Assembly: GCA_964623635.1 (NCBI GenBank)
Contig: CAZUUA010000025.1
Coordinates: 1 to 28,083, forward strand
Source of the DNA: UMGS1696 sp964623635
Lineage (GTDB): Bacteria; Bacillota; Clostridia; Oscillospirales; CAG-272
Length of the DNA: 28,083 nucleotides
Direction of reading: 5' to 3'
Within the stretch, counting starts at the first letter, position 1. Every line of letters starts with the position of its first letter. Of this stretch, positions 1 to 8,085 are shown in pieces. The notes under the pieces were generated by a model. That model was given only the letters and a program-made list of their open reading frames with translations, was not told where the DNA came from and did not search any database. A program made the translations under genes and the position numbers.

Positions 1-173
1 AGGCGCATATTGTAGTACACGGTGGAGGTACCACGGGGCTGGTAGTCCTCCGCTGCCATCCACACCACATAGGGATACAAAGATAGCAGTCCACCTTGGG
101 TACAAAAGAGCAGTAGTAGCCCCTGCAGCACAGCGGTGCCTATGACAAATGTGATCAACCGTTTTGCTTTCAT
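1..173 (-). CDS. N-terminal fragment of a membrane-anchored or exported protein (runs off left edge)
   Basis: The reading frame starts at the ATG at 173-171 and stays open to the window edge, giving 57 visible residues. An AGGAGGA ribosome site lies 7 nt before the start, which makes this a convincing gene although it is cut off. The N-terminus is MKAKRLITFVIG followed by a hydrophobic stretch to about residue 22, so it has either a signal peptide or one membrane anchor. The part after it (LYPYVVWMAAEDYQPRGTS) is not recognisable to me. It lies 56 nt downstream of the acetyltransferase gene on the same strand with no terminator between, so it may be the third gene of that unit. No function can be assigned from this fragment. 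Confidence 0.6.
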   Translation of the reverse strand, partial: MKAKRLITFVIGTAVLQGLLLLFCTQGGLLSLYPYVVWMAAEDYQPRGTSTVYYNMR

Positions 174-229
174 GGGTGATTCCTCCTACGGTGTTTGGTG
201 GGGAAAATGTATGGGTTTTGAAGGCTTCG

Positions 230-787
230 TTATCGCATATCCAAAACGTACCGATAGCCTTTCGCAGTCTTTTCACAGCGCCGAAAGCCTACGCTCTCGA
301 AGCATTTTTGGGAAGCAATATTGAAATCGTAGATCTCGCCAACGTACAGCGTATCATACCCCAACGTTCGACCACGTGCGACCAGAGCAGACACGACCTT
401 TTTGCCGATCCCTTTGCCACGGTATGCACACTCGCCGATCACAATGGGCATATCCTCTTGCCAGAAGGTGACATCCCCAATAGGCTTCCATGCGCCGTTC
501 TCCTTGACTTCGATGAAATACAGCTCGCCTTTTTTATGCAGATAGGTGTACATATTCGTCAGGGTCTCATAGGAATATGGCTCCTCTTTGCCATCCACCA
601 GCAGCACCGTTTCGGGATCCTGATACCACGCAAAGGCAAAATCATACTTGCCATCAAACCGTCTGAGACGAAGGGTATCTTCGATGGACAGGATGTCACT
701 GACAAGCTCCGTTTCCGTCAGCACCTCCTCGACCGATACCTGTGACCGACCGGGCTGGTCTTTTCGAAAATCCATGTTGGTGCTCAC
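230..787 (-). CDS. GNAT family N-acetyltransferase
   Basis: This is a predicted 185-residue cytoplasmic acetyltransferase of the GNAT fold, which moves an acetyl group from acetyl-CoA to an amine. The acetyl-CoA pyrophosphate loop is visible as YRGKGIGK (about residues 122-129) with the following helix VVSALVARG. The usual C-terminal motif B is NIASQKCFESVGFRR (about 156-170). The length is normal for single-domain GNATs. The substrate cannot be read from sequence. The long N-terminal part before motif A could hold substrate specificity. The start is uncertain: the longest frame begins with GTG at 787 and an in-frame ATG lies at 775, and neither has a good ribosome site. The gene begins 24 nt after the methyltransferase stop codon and is probably cotranscribed with it. 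Confidence 0.85.
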   Translation of the reverse strand: MSTNMDFRKDQPGRSQVSVEEVLTETELVSDILSIEDTLRLRRFDGKYDFAFAWYQDPETVLLVDGKEEPYSYETLTNMYTYLHKKGELYFIEVKENGAWKPIGDVTFWQEDMPIVIGECAYRGKGIGKKVVSALVARGRTLGYDTLYVGEIYDFNIASQKCFESVGFRRCEKTAKGYRYVLDMR

Positions 788-811
788 TTTTTTAATTAGA
801 TGTTTGTCAAA

Positions 812-2017
812 TTACTTGGCATTTCCCTTGGTCAAAAGACATACGCATTCCACGTGCTGTGTCCGGGGGAACATATCCACCGGCTGAATTTTTTCTACAT
901 TGTATTTCCTCCGCAGCACAGCCAGATCCTTGGACAGCGTCTCCGGGTTGCAGGACACGTACACCAATCTGGTCGGGGACATATCCTCGATGGCACTAAG
1001 CATCTCTTTCCCCAGTCCGGCTCTCGGCGGGTCTACGAACAGCACGTCTGCCACCTCTCCACTGTATGCCAGCTCGGCGGTGATCTTACCGGCGTCGGCA
1101 CAGCGGAAGTCGGTGTTTTCAAGGCCATTGATCCGTGCGTTCACCTTGGCATCCCGGATGGCGTTTGCGTTGTTGTCAAAGCCGATCACCGTCTCACAGC
1201 CGTAGTTTTTGGCGGCGGCGATCCCCAGCGTACCGATACCGCAGTAGGCATCCACCACGTGGTCGGTGGGCTTCAGGTCGGCGTAGGACAGCGCCGTCTG
1301 GTACAGCTTTTCGGTCTGGATGGTGTTGACCTGATAAAAGGACGGGGCGGAAATGCGGAACAGGCAGTCGGCTAACCTATCGGTGATGGTGGGCGTACCG
1401 TACAGTGCCTTTCCCTCTCCTTCGATCCACAGGGGAATATCCGTATGGTTTTGGCACCAGACCACGCTTTTCACCTTGGGGTGCTTTTCCACAATGGCCT
1501 TTGCCATATCCTCTCCGGCTGCAAAGGTGTCGGTACCGGTGACCAGCGCCACCATGTAGCAATCCTCAGCGGCGGCATAGCGAACCATCACGTGCCGGAA
1601 CACACCCTTTTTGTGGTGCAGATCCCAGGCAGGCACGTGCAGCTTTGTCACAAGGGTCGCCACGGTGCGCACGATCCGGGCGGCTTCTTCGTTCTCGATG
1701 AGGCAATTGTCACACTTGACGATGTGTCCCGTGGCAGACTGGTACAGGCCGTAGCGGAACTGGTTTTTACCGTTGTACTGGAACAGAGCCTGCAGCTTGT
1801 TGCGGTAGTGGTACGGTTCGTCCATGGGAAGAATTTCTTCCACGTGCCCGAAGCGACCCAGCAGCCGGATGAGCTTTGCCATCTTCATAGACAGCTCTTC
1901 CTCGTAGGTCAGATTCCAGGTCTGGCAGCCGCCGCAGGAACGACGCATTTCACACACCGGCTCCGCTTTATTCGGAGACGTTTGTTTCGGTTTTGGTGTA
2001 TATTTGTAGTCTCTCAT
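812..2017 (-). CDS. rlmD: 23S rRNA (uracil-5-)-methyltransferase, RlmD/TrmA family
   Basis: The 401-residue protein is a SAM-dependent RNA m5U methyltransferase. Near the N-terminus it has a CX5CX2C cluster (CEMRRSCGGC) and a later KCDNC around residue 102. Together these match the four cysteines that hold the [4Fe-4S] cluster of E. coli RumA. The SAM-binding motif is DAYCGIGTLG (near 255), the FVDPPRAGLG motif follows, and the catalytic cysteine sits in VYVSCNP (near 355). The general-base region is DMFPRTQHVECV at the C-terminus. The N-terminal TRAM domain found in many family members is absent, which accounts for the shorter length. The ATG at 2017 follows a GAGGAT ribosome site. The exact target uracil (1939 or another) is inferred from the family, so the gene symbol is provisional. 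Confidence 0.88.
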   Translation of the reverse strand: MRDYKYTPKPKQTSPNKAEPVCEMRRSCGGCQTWNLTYEEELSMKMAKLIRLLGRFGHVEEILPMDEPYHYRNKLQALFQYNGKNQFRYGLYQSATGHIVKCDNCLIENEEAARIVRTVATLVTKLHVPAWDLHHKKGVFRHVMVRYAAAEDCYMVALVTGTDTFAAGEDMAKAIVEKHPKVKSVVWCQNHTDIPLWIEGEGKALYGTPTITDRLADCLFRISAPSFYQVNTIQTEKLYQTALSYADLKPTDHVVDAYCGIGTLGIAAAKNYGCETVIGFDNNANAIRDAKVNARINGLENTDFRCADAGKITAELAYSGEVADVLFVDPPRAGLGKEMLSAIEDMSPTRLVYVSCNPETLSKDLAVLRRKYNVEKIQPVDMFPRTQHVECVCLLTKGNAK

Positions 2018-2051
2018 GGTATCCTCGATCTATAAAAACATGGTTGGATAT

Positions 2052-2080
2052 ATTATACCGTAAAACAGGCAAAAAAGCAA
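2052..2080 (-). promoter_or_regulatory. sigma-A promoter for the rlmD-GNAT unit
   Basis: Read on the minus strand, TTGCTT (2080-2075) and a perfect TATAAT (2057-2052) are separated by 17 nt. The start codon of the methyltransferase lies 35 nt downstream of the -10 box. Confidence 0.72.
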
Positions 2081-2114
2081 TAGAGCCGGAAAAAAAGCGG
2101 TAGAAAAGTCAGAA

Positions 2115-2162
2115 ATCGGGTAAGTTTCCCCACAATGGCGAAGGTGGGACGATATACCCGAT
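2115..2162. other. branched hairpin between divergent promoters
   Basis: An 8-bp perfect stem (ATCGGGTA at 2115-2122 with TACCCGAT at 2155-2162) encloses a second 5-bp stem (CCCAC at 2129-2133 with GTGGG at 2144-2148). It sits between the two divergent promoters of this intergenic region, downstream of neither. No T-run follows on either strand, so it does not look like a terminator. A protein-binding site is possible, but nothing here identifies a regulator. Confidence 0.4.
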
Positions 2163-2185
2163 CGCTGCGATTTCCCATTTTCCTC

Positions 2186-2214
2186 TTGCTTTTCTTCCGG
2201 TTTTATGGCATAAT
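2186..2214 (+). promoter_or_regulatory. promoter for the DUF5662-exporter unit
   Basis: TTGCTT (2186-2191), a 17-nt spacer and CATAAT (2209-2214), with a TG dinucleotide one base before the -10 box (extended -10). The first start codon is at 2248. Confidence 0.65.
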
Positions 2215-2247
2215 ATAGGTAACGACCACAAATACGAGGTACATACC

Positions 2248-2802
2248 ATGCTGCATCCCATCCGGCATTTCAAAACCATCACCCACCACAAAAAGCTGGT
2301 ACTGGAAAACGCCATGCGTTGTGGGATCCCACTGCGGGGTCTGACCCATGACCTTTCCAAATTTTCGCCAACGGAGTTTCTGCCCGGTATGTGCTATTAC
2401 CAGGGCACACGCAGTCCCAACGAAAAGGAACGGGAGCTGTTCGGCTTTTCCCGTGCCTGGCTCCACCACAAGGGCCGCAATCGCCACCACTTTGAATACT
2501 GGAACGATGTGAACCCTGCGACCAAGCGATACGAACCGGTGGAAATGCCACTTACCGATCTAAAGGAAATGTTCTGCGACCGGGTGGCTGCCAGCAAAAA
2601 TTACATGGGCGAGCACTACACCGATCGCTCTCCGCTGGAGTATTTTCTTCGGGGAAATGCCAAATCGGAAATGCATCCCCACACGGCGTACGTGCTGGAA
2701 CGATGGCTGCGGATGCTGGCAGAGCGTGGAGAAGCGGTGACCTTTGCCCACATTCGCCACGTGAAGCGGATCGTGTGGAAGACCCGGAGAAAACCCACAT
2801 GA
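2248..2802 (+). CDS. DUF5662 family protein
   Basis: The 184-residue protein matches the DUF5662 family as I remember it from Clostridia: MLHPIRHFKTITHHKKLV at the start, then GLTHDLSKFSPTEF, YYQGTRSPNEKER, WLHHKGRNRHHFEYW and MFCDRVAASKNYMGEHYTD. The family has no established biochemical function. The dense pattern of histidines with aspartate and glutamate (TITHH, THDLSKFS, WLHHKGRNRHHFEYW) looks like an HD-type metal site, but that is inference. There is no signal peptide or membrane segment. The ATG follows GAGGTACATACC, a fair ribosome site. It is the first gene of a unit whose last gene is an amino-acid exporter. Its stop overlaps the start of a small ORF by four bases (ATGA). Confidence 0.85.
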   Translation: MLHPIRHFKTITHHKKLVLENAMRCGIPLRGLTHDLSKFSPTEFLPGMCYYQGTRSPNEKERELFGFSRAWLHHKGRNRHHFEYWNDVNPATKRYEPVEMPLTDLKEMFCDRVAASKNYMGEHYTDRSPLEYFLRGNAKSEMHPHTAYVLERWLRMLAERGEAVTFAHIRHVKRIVWKTRRKPT

Positions 2803-2945
2803 ACGGCTACTTTTATATAGCGCTGCTTGTCTGTCTCCTGCTGCTGGGTTCCTGGGAGAACATCGGCGGAGTCTACCTCTGCTCTGCCAGCCGGTTTTTG
2901 GACAATCTGGAAACCTATGATCATCAACATTTTATTTATAGATAG
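2799..2945 (+). CDS. possible small single-pass membrane protein (48 aa)
   Basis: The ATG overlaps the TGA of the preceding gene as ATGA, the usual arrangement for translational coupling. The product has one hydrophobic stretch at its N-terminus (YFYIALLVCLLLLGSW, residues 4-19) and then a short polar tail. The stop comes 12 nt before the exporter start, so the ORF fills the gap between two cotranscribed genes exactly. I recognise no family. It could be a small membrane protein or a chance frame. No ribosome site is needed if coupling operates, so the sequence alone does not settle it. Confidence 0.4.
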   Translation: MNGYFYIALLVCLLLLGSWENIGGVYLCSASRFLDNLETYDHQHFIYR

Positions 2946-2957
2946 AAGTATACATAT

Positions 2958-4205
2958 ATGTACGAACAAGAATTATTAGAGCTTGCCATATCCATTGGGT
3001 ACCACCTGCAAATGTGTGGTGCGGAGATCTACCGGGTGGAGGCGGCGGTGAATCGACTGCTGACGGCCTATGGCGTGCCGGGAGACGTGTTTGCCATTCC
3101 CAATTGCCTGATCGTGACGGTGTGTCCGGACGACGGCAGACCCATGACCCGTATGCGCCGGATCGGCTTTCACGGCACCGACATCAACGCCATCGAACAG
3201 TTTTACGGTCTGGCAAGGCAGCTTTGCCGGGAGAAGCCACCCATCTCGGAGGCACTGGTGCGGCTGCAAAGGACCAAGCAGAACCGGGTGTACTATTCCC
3301 TGCCGGTGCTGTGTCTGGGGTACTTTCTGGCGGCCGGCTTTTTTGGTATCCAGTTCGGCGGCACCTGGACAGACGGCATTTTGTCGGGGCTTTGCGGTGT
3401 ACTGGTGGGGCTGTTTCTCCGTGCTATGACCGTGTGGCAGGTGAACCCCTTCTTCCAGAACATCACCGGTGCCTTCATCATCGCCTTTGTCAGCCAGACT
3501 CTGACCCACATCGGTGCCATTCGATATGCGGACGCCGCTGCCATTGGTGCCCTGATGCTGCTGGTGCCGGGCATGGCGTTCACCGACAGTATGCGGGACA
3601 TCATCTACGGCGACACCCTGTCCGGCATCAACCGACTGGCGCAGGTATTTCTGACGGCGGCGGCACTGCTGCTGGGTACCGGTACGGCCCTTGGGTTATC
3701 GAACCTATTGTGGCACAGCACGGCGTCCCTTGGCATCCACGCTTCCATGCACTATCCGGCACTGGTGCAATGCTTAGCCGGTGCTATTGCCTGTGGCGGT
3801 TTTTGTCTGCTGTACAACATTCGGCTGCCTGGGGTATTCATCTGTATGGCAGGTGCGTTTCTCAGTTGGGCCGTGTATCTGGGTGCACAATATTTTGGCG
3901 CCGGCGTCTATATGGCAAACTTCATCGCAGCGGCCGCTGTGTCGTTGTATGCAGAACTGATGGCACGGATCCGAAAATTTCCATCCTTCTCCTATCTGGT
4001 CATTGCACTGTTGCCGCTGGTGCCCGGCTCCGGGGTGTACTACACGGTGGAATATATGCTGGAAGGTTCTGGAGAGATGTCACTGCAGCAAGGCATACGT
4101 ACCGCTGGCATCGCCGGTGTATTGGCAGTGGGCGTACTGCTGGTGTCATCCCTGTTCAAGATGGTGGAAAACATTCGCCGAGGACAGTATATGGACAGAA
4201 AATGA
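2958..4205 (+). CDS. threonine/serine exporter family protein (ThrE type, fused YjjP-YjjB domains)
   Basis: The 415-residue integral membrane protein has the N-terminal domain of the ThrE/YjjP family (DUF1212). Motifs include the opening helix with MCGAEIYRVEAAVNRLL, FAIPNCLIVTV, RRIGFHGTDINAIEQ and the membrane part with LMLLVPGMAFTDSMRDIIYGD. The C-terminal third (from about residue 260) is the YjjB-like four-helix membrane domain ending in PLVPGSGVYYTVEYML. In many bacteria these domains are separate genes; here they are fused, as in Corynebacterium ThrE. The family exports threonine and serine using the proton gradient, and in gut bacteria sometimes handles other small acids, so the substrate is uncertain. 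The ribosome site is weak (AGAAG). It is the last gene of its unit, with a terminator 4 nt after the stop. Confidence 0.88.
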   Translation: MYEQELLELAISIGYHLQMCGAEIYRVEAAVNRLLTAYGVPGDVFAIPNCLIVTVCPDDGRPMTRMRRIGFHGTDINAIEQFYGLARQLCREKPPISEALVRLQRTKQNRVYYSLPVLCLGYFLAAGFFGIQFGGTWTDGILSGLCGVLVGLFLRAMTVWQVNPFFQNITGAFIIAFVSQTLTHIGAIRYADAAAIGALMLLVPGMAFTDSMRDIIYGDTLSGINRLAQVFLTAAALLLGTGTALGLSNLLWHSTASLGIHASMHYPALVQCLAGAIACGGFCLLYNIRLPGVFICMAGAFLSWAVYLGAQYFGAGVYMANFIAAAAVSLYAELMARIRKFPSFSYLVIALLPLVPGSGVYYTVEYMLEGSGEMSLQQGIRTAGIAGVLAVGVLLVSSLFKMVENIRRGQYMDRK

Positions 4206-4209
4206 TCAT

Positions 4210-4250
4210 AAAACCCACTTGTACGAACGGGCTACAGGTGGGTTTTCTTT
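4210..4250 (+). terminator. intrinsic terminator after the exporter gene
   Basis: AAAACCCAC (4210-4218) pairs perfectly with GTGGGTTTT (4238-4246). Three further pairs extend the stem towards the loop, and TTTTCTTT follows. Confidence 0.85.
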
Positions 4251-4296
4251 GTGCAGCTTTACCAAATTTCGTTTCCGTATTCTGTTTTTTTGCGCA

Positions 4297-4325
4297 TTGA
4301 CAGCCATATATCGTTGTGTTATACT
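4297..4325 (+). promoter_or_regulatory. strong sigma-A promoter for the ABC transporter unit
   Basis: Perfect TTGACA (4297-4302), 17-nt spacer, TATACT (4320-4325). The ABC permease start at 4355 lies 29 nt downstream. An in-frame ATG at 4316 falls inside this promoter and therefore cannot be the usual start. Confidence 0.82.
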
Positions 4326-4354
4326 ATATATATAACACAAGACAGGAGAAAACT

Positions 4355-6532
4355 ATGGAAAGATCCTATGCCCGTTTTTATGCCATCCGGGAGCTGCGAG
4401 CCAGACCGAAGACGTTTCTGCCGCTGTTTGCCATATGCTTTGGCGTGATGCTGCTCATGGGCAATTTGCTCATCTATGCCCAGTGTCAGCGCACCTCCGA
4501 TGCGGCGTACTATCGGGTGGAGACACAGCTGATCTTGCCGGACTTGACCGATGGGGAGGTCGATGCACTGCGGCAAATGGCGGAGATCCGGCAGGTGGAT
4601 GCGGTGAAGGTGGACGGCGGCTATATCGCCTACGTGGAGCTGATCGACCGCCTTGCCACCGATCCGAACGCCATTTGCACCATGCTGTCCACGTGTATCG
4701 AGCGACTACAGCTAAAAGATCGTTCGACGGCGTATGAAGTCTTTATGCGGAATTATGCGCAAAATCCCGCCTACGCCTATGACCATACCAATATGATCAA
4801 TTCCGCATATGTAGATGCCCTGCGGGAGACTGCCTTTGCGCCGGAAACGCTGCTTTGGGTCTTTGTGGCGGCACTTGTCCTGTTTGCGGCGGTGGTGCTG
4901 GTGTATGCCATGAAACTGTCTCGTTCCCGGAAGGAATACGCCTGTCTCATGGGCCTGGGCTTGACCCGGCGTGGCATTTGGGCGATTCAGATGTGGCAGG
5001 GCTTCTGGCTCATCACCTTGGGGTACGTGCCGTCGCAGCTACTTGCCATTCTGTCCATGAAGGTGGTCTCCGTGCTGTCCACCCGCATTTATCCCCATTT
5101 CCGGGGCAATACGGTGCTGCTTTTTGACGTGCCGTGGCTGCTGCTGCTCATACTGTACGGCGTGAATCTGTTGGCGGTGGCTCTCGGGATTTTCGTCTGT
5201 CTGCGCACATGGAAGGGACAGACGCTGACCGGACTGCTGAACGATTCCGGCACCAAAATTCCCTTTGTGGCAGAGAGTGCCCGGAAGTTTCTCTCCTCCG
5301 GCAGCTTTGACGGCTACGGTGCCATTTGGCAGAAGCGGAACCGGAAAACCATTCGACCTATGCTGGTGCTGTTTTTGTGCCTGCTTCTGTTTCCGTCTCT
5401 GCTGGCTGGTATTTGTCTCGTTGGTATGGCATCGGGTGAACAGCGAGACATGACCGCCATCGTGTCCGTGATCGGCACAAACAAAAACGAGGGGCGTATC
5501 TCCTTTGCCCTACTGGAAGATTTTGCCAGCATACCCGGTGTTAGCCATCTTTCCACCTCGACCACCGTGGGACACCGGCGGCAGATCGAAGGGGCTGTCC
5601 GGTATGATTCGAGCCATGGCTTCTCTGCCGTCACCGATGGGGAAACGGTATCCGTTGTGCCGCTGGTAGCTACGTTTCTCATGGAAGAATCTCCCACCGA
5701 CGGCACGGTCTGGGTATCCCCTGATTTTCCGGGTGATGTAGGAGACACGATGCAGATCGGCTCTGTCACCGCTGTGATCGAGCAAAAAACGGAGGAGCTG
5801 CGCTCGTCTCCCAATGCCTGGGAGGACTACATGGACTATCCCGTTCTCCTGCCACTTTCGCTCAGTGAGGCATTATTTGGCGAACCCATCACCGGGGCAA
5901 ACTGCCGTGTGACGGTGCAAAGTGATCTACCGGACGAGGAGATCGACGGACTGCTCTCGACCCTGTTCACGCTGGTGGGAGACGATAGCGTATACCTGAA
6001 CGAGCATGACCGCTATTTGCGCAGCACCCGAGAGCAGGATGTACTTCTGACCAATCTCTACTACCAAAACCGGGTCGCCAACATCAAAAACACGTTTATA
6101 GGGCTGTTTTTGCTCACGCAAACGGTGTATCTGCTGCTGTGTGCGGCGGTGGTCATCGGCGGTACGCTTGGCTTCCAACTGGACAGACGACGTGGAGAAT
6201 ATGCGGTGCTGCGTGCGCTGGGGCTATCGGACGCTTCTCTCCAACGGATCAGTGACCGATTCTGCCGACCGTTGTTCCGCTACGGGATCCCGATTTTGTA
6301 TCCCATTATGGTGGTGCTCATCAGCCTCTTGGACGACACCATCACCATCGTCACCGAGCCGTATCTGCACCTGACCGGCACACACAATTTTGTGGAATAC
6401 GTGATCAGCTACGGCATATTGTCCGTGCTGCTGTATCTGCTCTACGCCACCACCGCCCGGCACACCTCTCGCAAGACCACAAGCGAAATGCTGGCAGTAC
6501 CGCTGGCCGTGGCGGTGAAGGAACGGGAATGA
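4355..6532 (+). CDS. ABC transporter permease, FtsX/MacB-like (two FtsX units)
   Basis: The 725-residue protein has one membrane helix near the N-terminus (LPLFAICFGVMLLMGNLLIY), an outside loop of about 110 residues and three more helices (ETLLWVFVAALVLF, WLITLGYVPSQLLAIL, LLLLILYGVNLLAVALG). The plan then repeats: a helix (MLVLFLCLLLFPSLLAGI), an outside region of about 200 residues and three C-terminal helices. This is the doubled FtsX-type architecture of permeases that act on lipoproteins, peptides or antibiotics (MacB, BceB-like). I chose the ATG at 4355 because AGGAGA lies just upstream and the ATG at 4316 overlaps the promoter. The ATPase gene follows by 19 nt, in the less common permease-first order. 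The cargo is unknown. Confidence 0.87.
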   Translation: MERSYARFYAIRELRARPKTFLPLFAICFGVMLLMGNLLIYAQCQRTSDAAYYRVETQLILPDLTDGEVDALRQMAEIRQVDAVKVDGGYIAYVELIDRLATDPNAICTMLSTCIERLQLKDRSTAYEVFMRNYAQNPAYAYDHTNMINSAYVDALRETAFAPETLLWVFVAALVLFAAVVLVYAMKLSRSRKEYACLMGLGLTRRGIWAIQMWQGFWLITLGYVPSQLLAILSMKVVSVLSTRIYPHFRGNTVLLFDVPWLLLLILYGVNLLAVALGIFVCLRTWKGQTLTGLLNDSGTKIPFVAESARKFLSSGSFDGYGAIWQKRNRKTIRPMLVLFLCLLLFPSLLAGICLVGMASGEQRDMTAIVSVIGTNKNEGRISFALLEDFASIPGVSHLSTSTTVGHRRQIEGAVRYDSSHGFSAVTDGETVSVVPLVATFLMEESPTDGTVWVSPDFPGDVGDTMQIGSVTAVIEQKTEELRSSPNAWEDYMDYPVLLPLSLSEALFGEPITGANCRVTVQSDLPDEEIDGLLSTLFTLVGDDSVYLNEHDRYLRSTREQDVLLTNLYYQNRVANIKNTFIGLFLLTQTVYLLLCAAVVIGGTLGFQLDRRRGEYAVLRALGLSDASLQRISDRFCRPLFRYGIPILYPIMVVLISLLDDTITIVTEPYLHLTGTHNFVEYVISYGILSVLLYLLYATTARHTSRKTTSEMLAVPLAVAVKERE

Positions 6533-6551
6533 TTATCGAAAGGGATTTTCT

Positions 6552-7238
6552 ATGGCAAATGATGTGATCCTGCGCTGTGCAGGTGTGAACAAGCTATACA
6601 AGCAAGGGGAAGAAACCATCTATGCGCTGCGGGACGTATCCATGACGGTGCAGCGTGGGGAGTTTCTCATTCTCTATGGCAAGTCCGGGTCGGGGAAATC
6701 CACGCTGCTGAACGTGCTCTCCGGCTTCGATACGCCCACCGCCGGGCACGTGTTTTTAGAAGACGAGGATATGCAAAGTCTGTCGGCCGAAAAACTGGCA
6801 AGGCTACGGAACGAGAAGATCGGCTTTGTGTTCCAGAGCTACCATCTGTTGCCCATTTTGACCGCAAAAGAAAATATCCTCACACCACTGCTCATTGGCA
6901 AGCGACCGGTGGAGGAAGGATATTTCCAGAACCTGTGCGAAACCCTAGGCATCACGCATCGGTTGGAGCATCTGCCGTCGGAGATGTCCGGGGGAGAATG
7001 CCAGCGTGTGGCAGTTGCCAGAGCCATGATCGGTCGGCCTGCGATCCTGTTTGCCGATGAGCCTACGGGAAACTTGGACAAAAATTCTGCCGGAGAGCTG
7101 ATCCGGCTCCTGCGCCAGACCCACGACACCTACGGTCAGACGATCCTGATGGTGACCCACGACGAAAGCCTGCTCTCCTATGCCGACCGGGTATATCGGA
7201 TGGAGAACGGCACACCGGTGGAGGAGGTCAGAAGTTAG
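6552..7238 (+). CDS. ABC transporter ATP-binding protein (MacB/LolD family)
   Basis: The 228-residue ATPase has all the motifs of an active ABC subunit: Walker A GKSGSGKST (43-51), Q-loop glutamine at 95, signature MSGGE (145-149), Walker B ILFADEPTG (165-173) and the switch histidine in VTHDES (203). The LolD/MacB class is suggested by the length, by the DEPTGNLD motif and by the adjacent FtsX-type permease, which it would energise at the membrane. The ribosome site is weak (AAAGGG). It is the last gene of its unit, and the transcript ends in the inverted-repeat region that starts 7 nt later. Confidence 0.93.
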   Translation: MANDVILRCAGVNKLYKQGEETIYALRDVSMTVQRGEFLILYGKSGSGKSTLLNVLSGFDTPTAGHVFLEDEDMQSLSAEKLARLRNEKIGFVFQSYHLLPILTAKENILTPLLIGKRPVEEGYFQNLCETLGITHRLEHLPSEMSGGECQRVAVARAMIGRPAILFADEPTGNLDKNSAGELIRLLRQTHDTYGQTILMVTHDESLLSYADRVYRMENGTPVEEVRS

Positions 7239-7244
7239 AAGTAA

Positions 7245-7376
7245 GACATCCAAACAAGTTTGAAGACAGAAAAATAATTTACAAAAAAGAAGTATACATA
7301 CGGTATGCGGGATCACAAAAATCTTCCGCTACGTGTCGTATACTTCTTATTTCTTCTCCAAACTTGTTGGGATGTC
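7245..7376. terminator. long nested inverted repeat, probably a bidirectional terminator
   Basis: The outer arms (7245-7262 and 7359-7376) are 18 nt with one mismatch. Inside them, AAGAAGTATAC (7287-7297) pairs perfectly with GTATACTTCTT (7338-7348), and a third imperfect stem (around GCGG and CCGC) encloses a loop with CACAAAAA. T-rich stretches follow the inner stem on both strands. It fills almost the whole gap between two converging genes (stops at 7238 and 7381), so ending transcription in both directions is the simplest role. The size and nesting are unusual for a plain terminator. Confidence 0.7.
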
Positions 7377-7380
7377 TGAC

Positions 7381-8043
7381 TTATTCTTCTTCGTCCCGGT
7401 GCTTTTCCGTGCGCTGGGCTTCCAGCATCATGTCCTTGACCTTCATTAGGCGGCTTTGGTTGCTGCGTTCGTTTTCGTCCAGCTTCATGGCGATCTCCCG
7501 GATGGCACGTTCGTACTGGGGGATCATGATGTATTCCAGTGCGTTGACCCGGCGGCGGGTCCGTTCGATCTCCGCACCCAGCAGTGTTGCCGTTTTTTCC
7601 AGCTCCGCCAGATGCACCAGTTCTACAGCTGTAGCACTCACAGCTTCCACCGCCTTGTCCATTTCTCCGGAGGTAAAGGCAAAACCATAGGCAGGACCGG
7701 TGCTGCGACTGGTCACGGTGTAGGTGTACGTGGGCACCGGCACGCTCATGACGTTTTTCTCACCCACCGTCAGCTCACCACCAGCTGTAGGCAACATCAG
7801 AGCTTCGGTCAGCATACGGTCATCGCTTTCGGCCGCCGCTTCTGCCAGTCCCTGCCCTACGTCCGCAAACCGATCGCACAGCGTTGCACGCAGGTCCTTC
7901 GCTTCCTTCACGATCTCCAGAAACTGCCGCATCAGCTCGTCTCGTTTGTCCTTGAGCAGCTTGTGTCCCCGGCGTGCCGTCACCAGCTTGGTCTGGAGCT
8001 TTTTTAACTCCATGCGAGTGGGGTTCACTCGGATCTCAGGCAT
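7381..8043 (-). CDS. atpD: V-type ATP synthase subunit D
   Basis: The 220-residue protein forms the central rotor shaft of the V-type ATPase, linking the A3B3 head to the membrane ring. The family hallmark is the N-terminal coiled-coil helix MPEIRVNPTRMELKKLQTKL followed by GHKLLKDKRDEL. A matching C-terminal helix contains RTRRRVNALEYIMIPQ, as usual for this family. The C-terminus is acidic (RTEKHRDEEE). The ATG has a GGAGGT ribosome site 8 nt upstream. It is the last gene of the nine-gene operon, 42 nt after subunit B. Confidence 0.96.
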   Translation of the reverse strand: MPEIRVNPTRMELKKLQTKLVTARRGHKLLKDKRDELMRQFLEIVKEAKDLRATLCDRFADVGQGLAEAAAESDDRMLTEALMLPTAGGELTVGEKNVMSVPVPTYTYTVTSRSTGPAYGFAFTSGEMDKAVEAVSATAVELVHLAELEKTATLLGAEIERTRRRVNALEYIMIPQYERAIREIAMKLDENERSNQSRLMKVKDMMLEAQRTEKHRDEEE

Positions 8044-8085
8044 GGCAGCGCACCTCCTCTCTCGTTCATCATATGCTTCTCCACC

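Noticed and set aside
2944..2956. AGAAGTATACATA before the exporter as a regulatory site
   Set aside because: It matches 13 nt of the 7288-7300 sequence but has only one arm and is AT-rich, so it could be chance. It is mentioned only as support for the hairpin-family idea.
3014..4300. A 428-codon frame overlapping the exporter on the same strand
   Set aside because: It is a frame-shifted shadow rich in Arg, His and Cys. The exporter frame has clear family motifs.
4316..4354. Earlier ATG for the ABC permease
   Set aside because: It lies inside the TTGACA-17-TATACT promoter, so it would not be on the transcript. The ATG at 4355 has AGGAGA.
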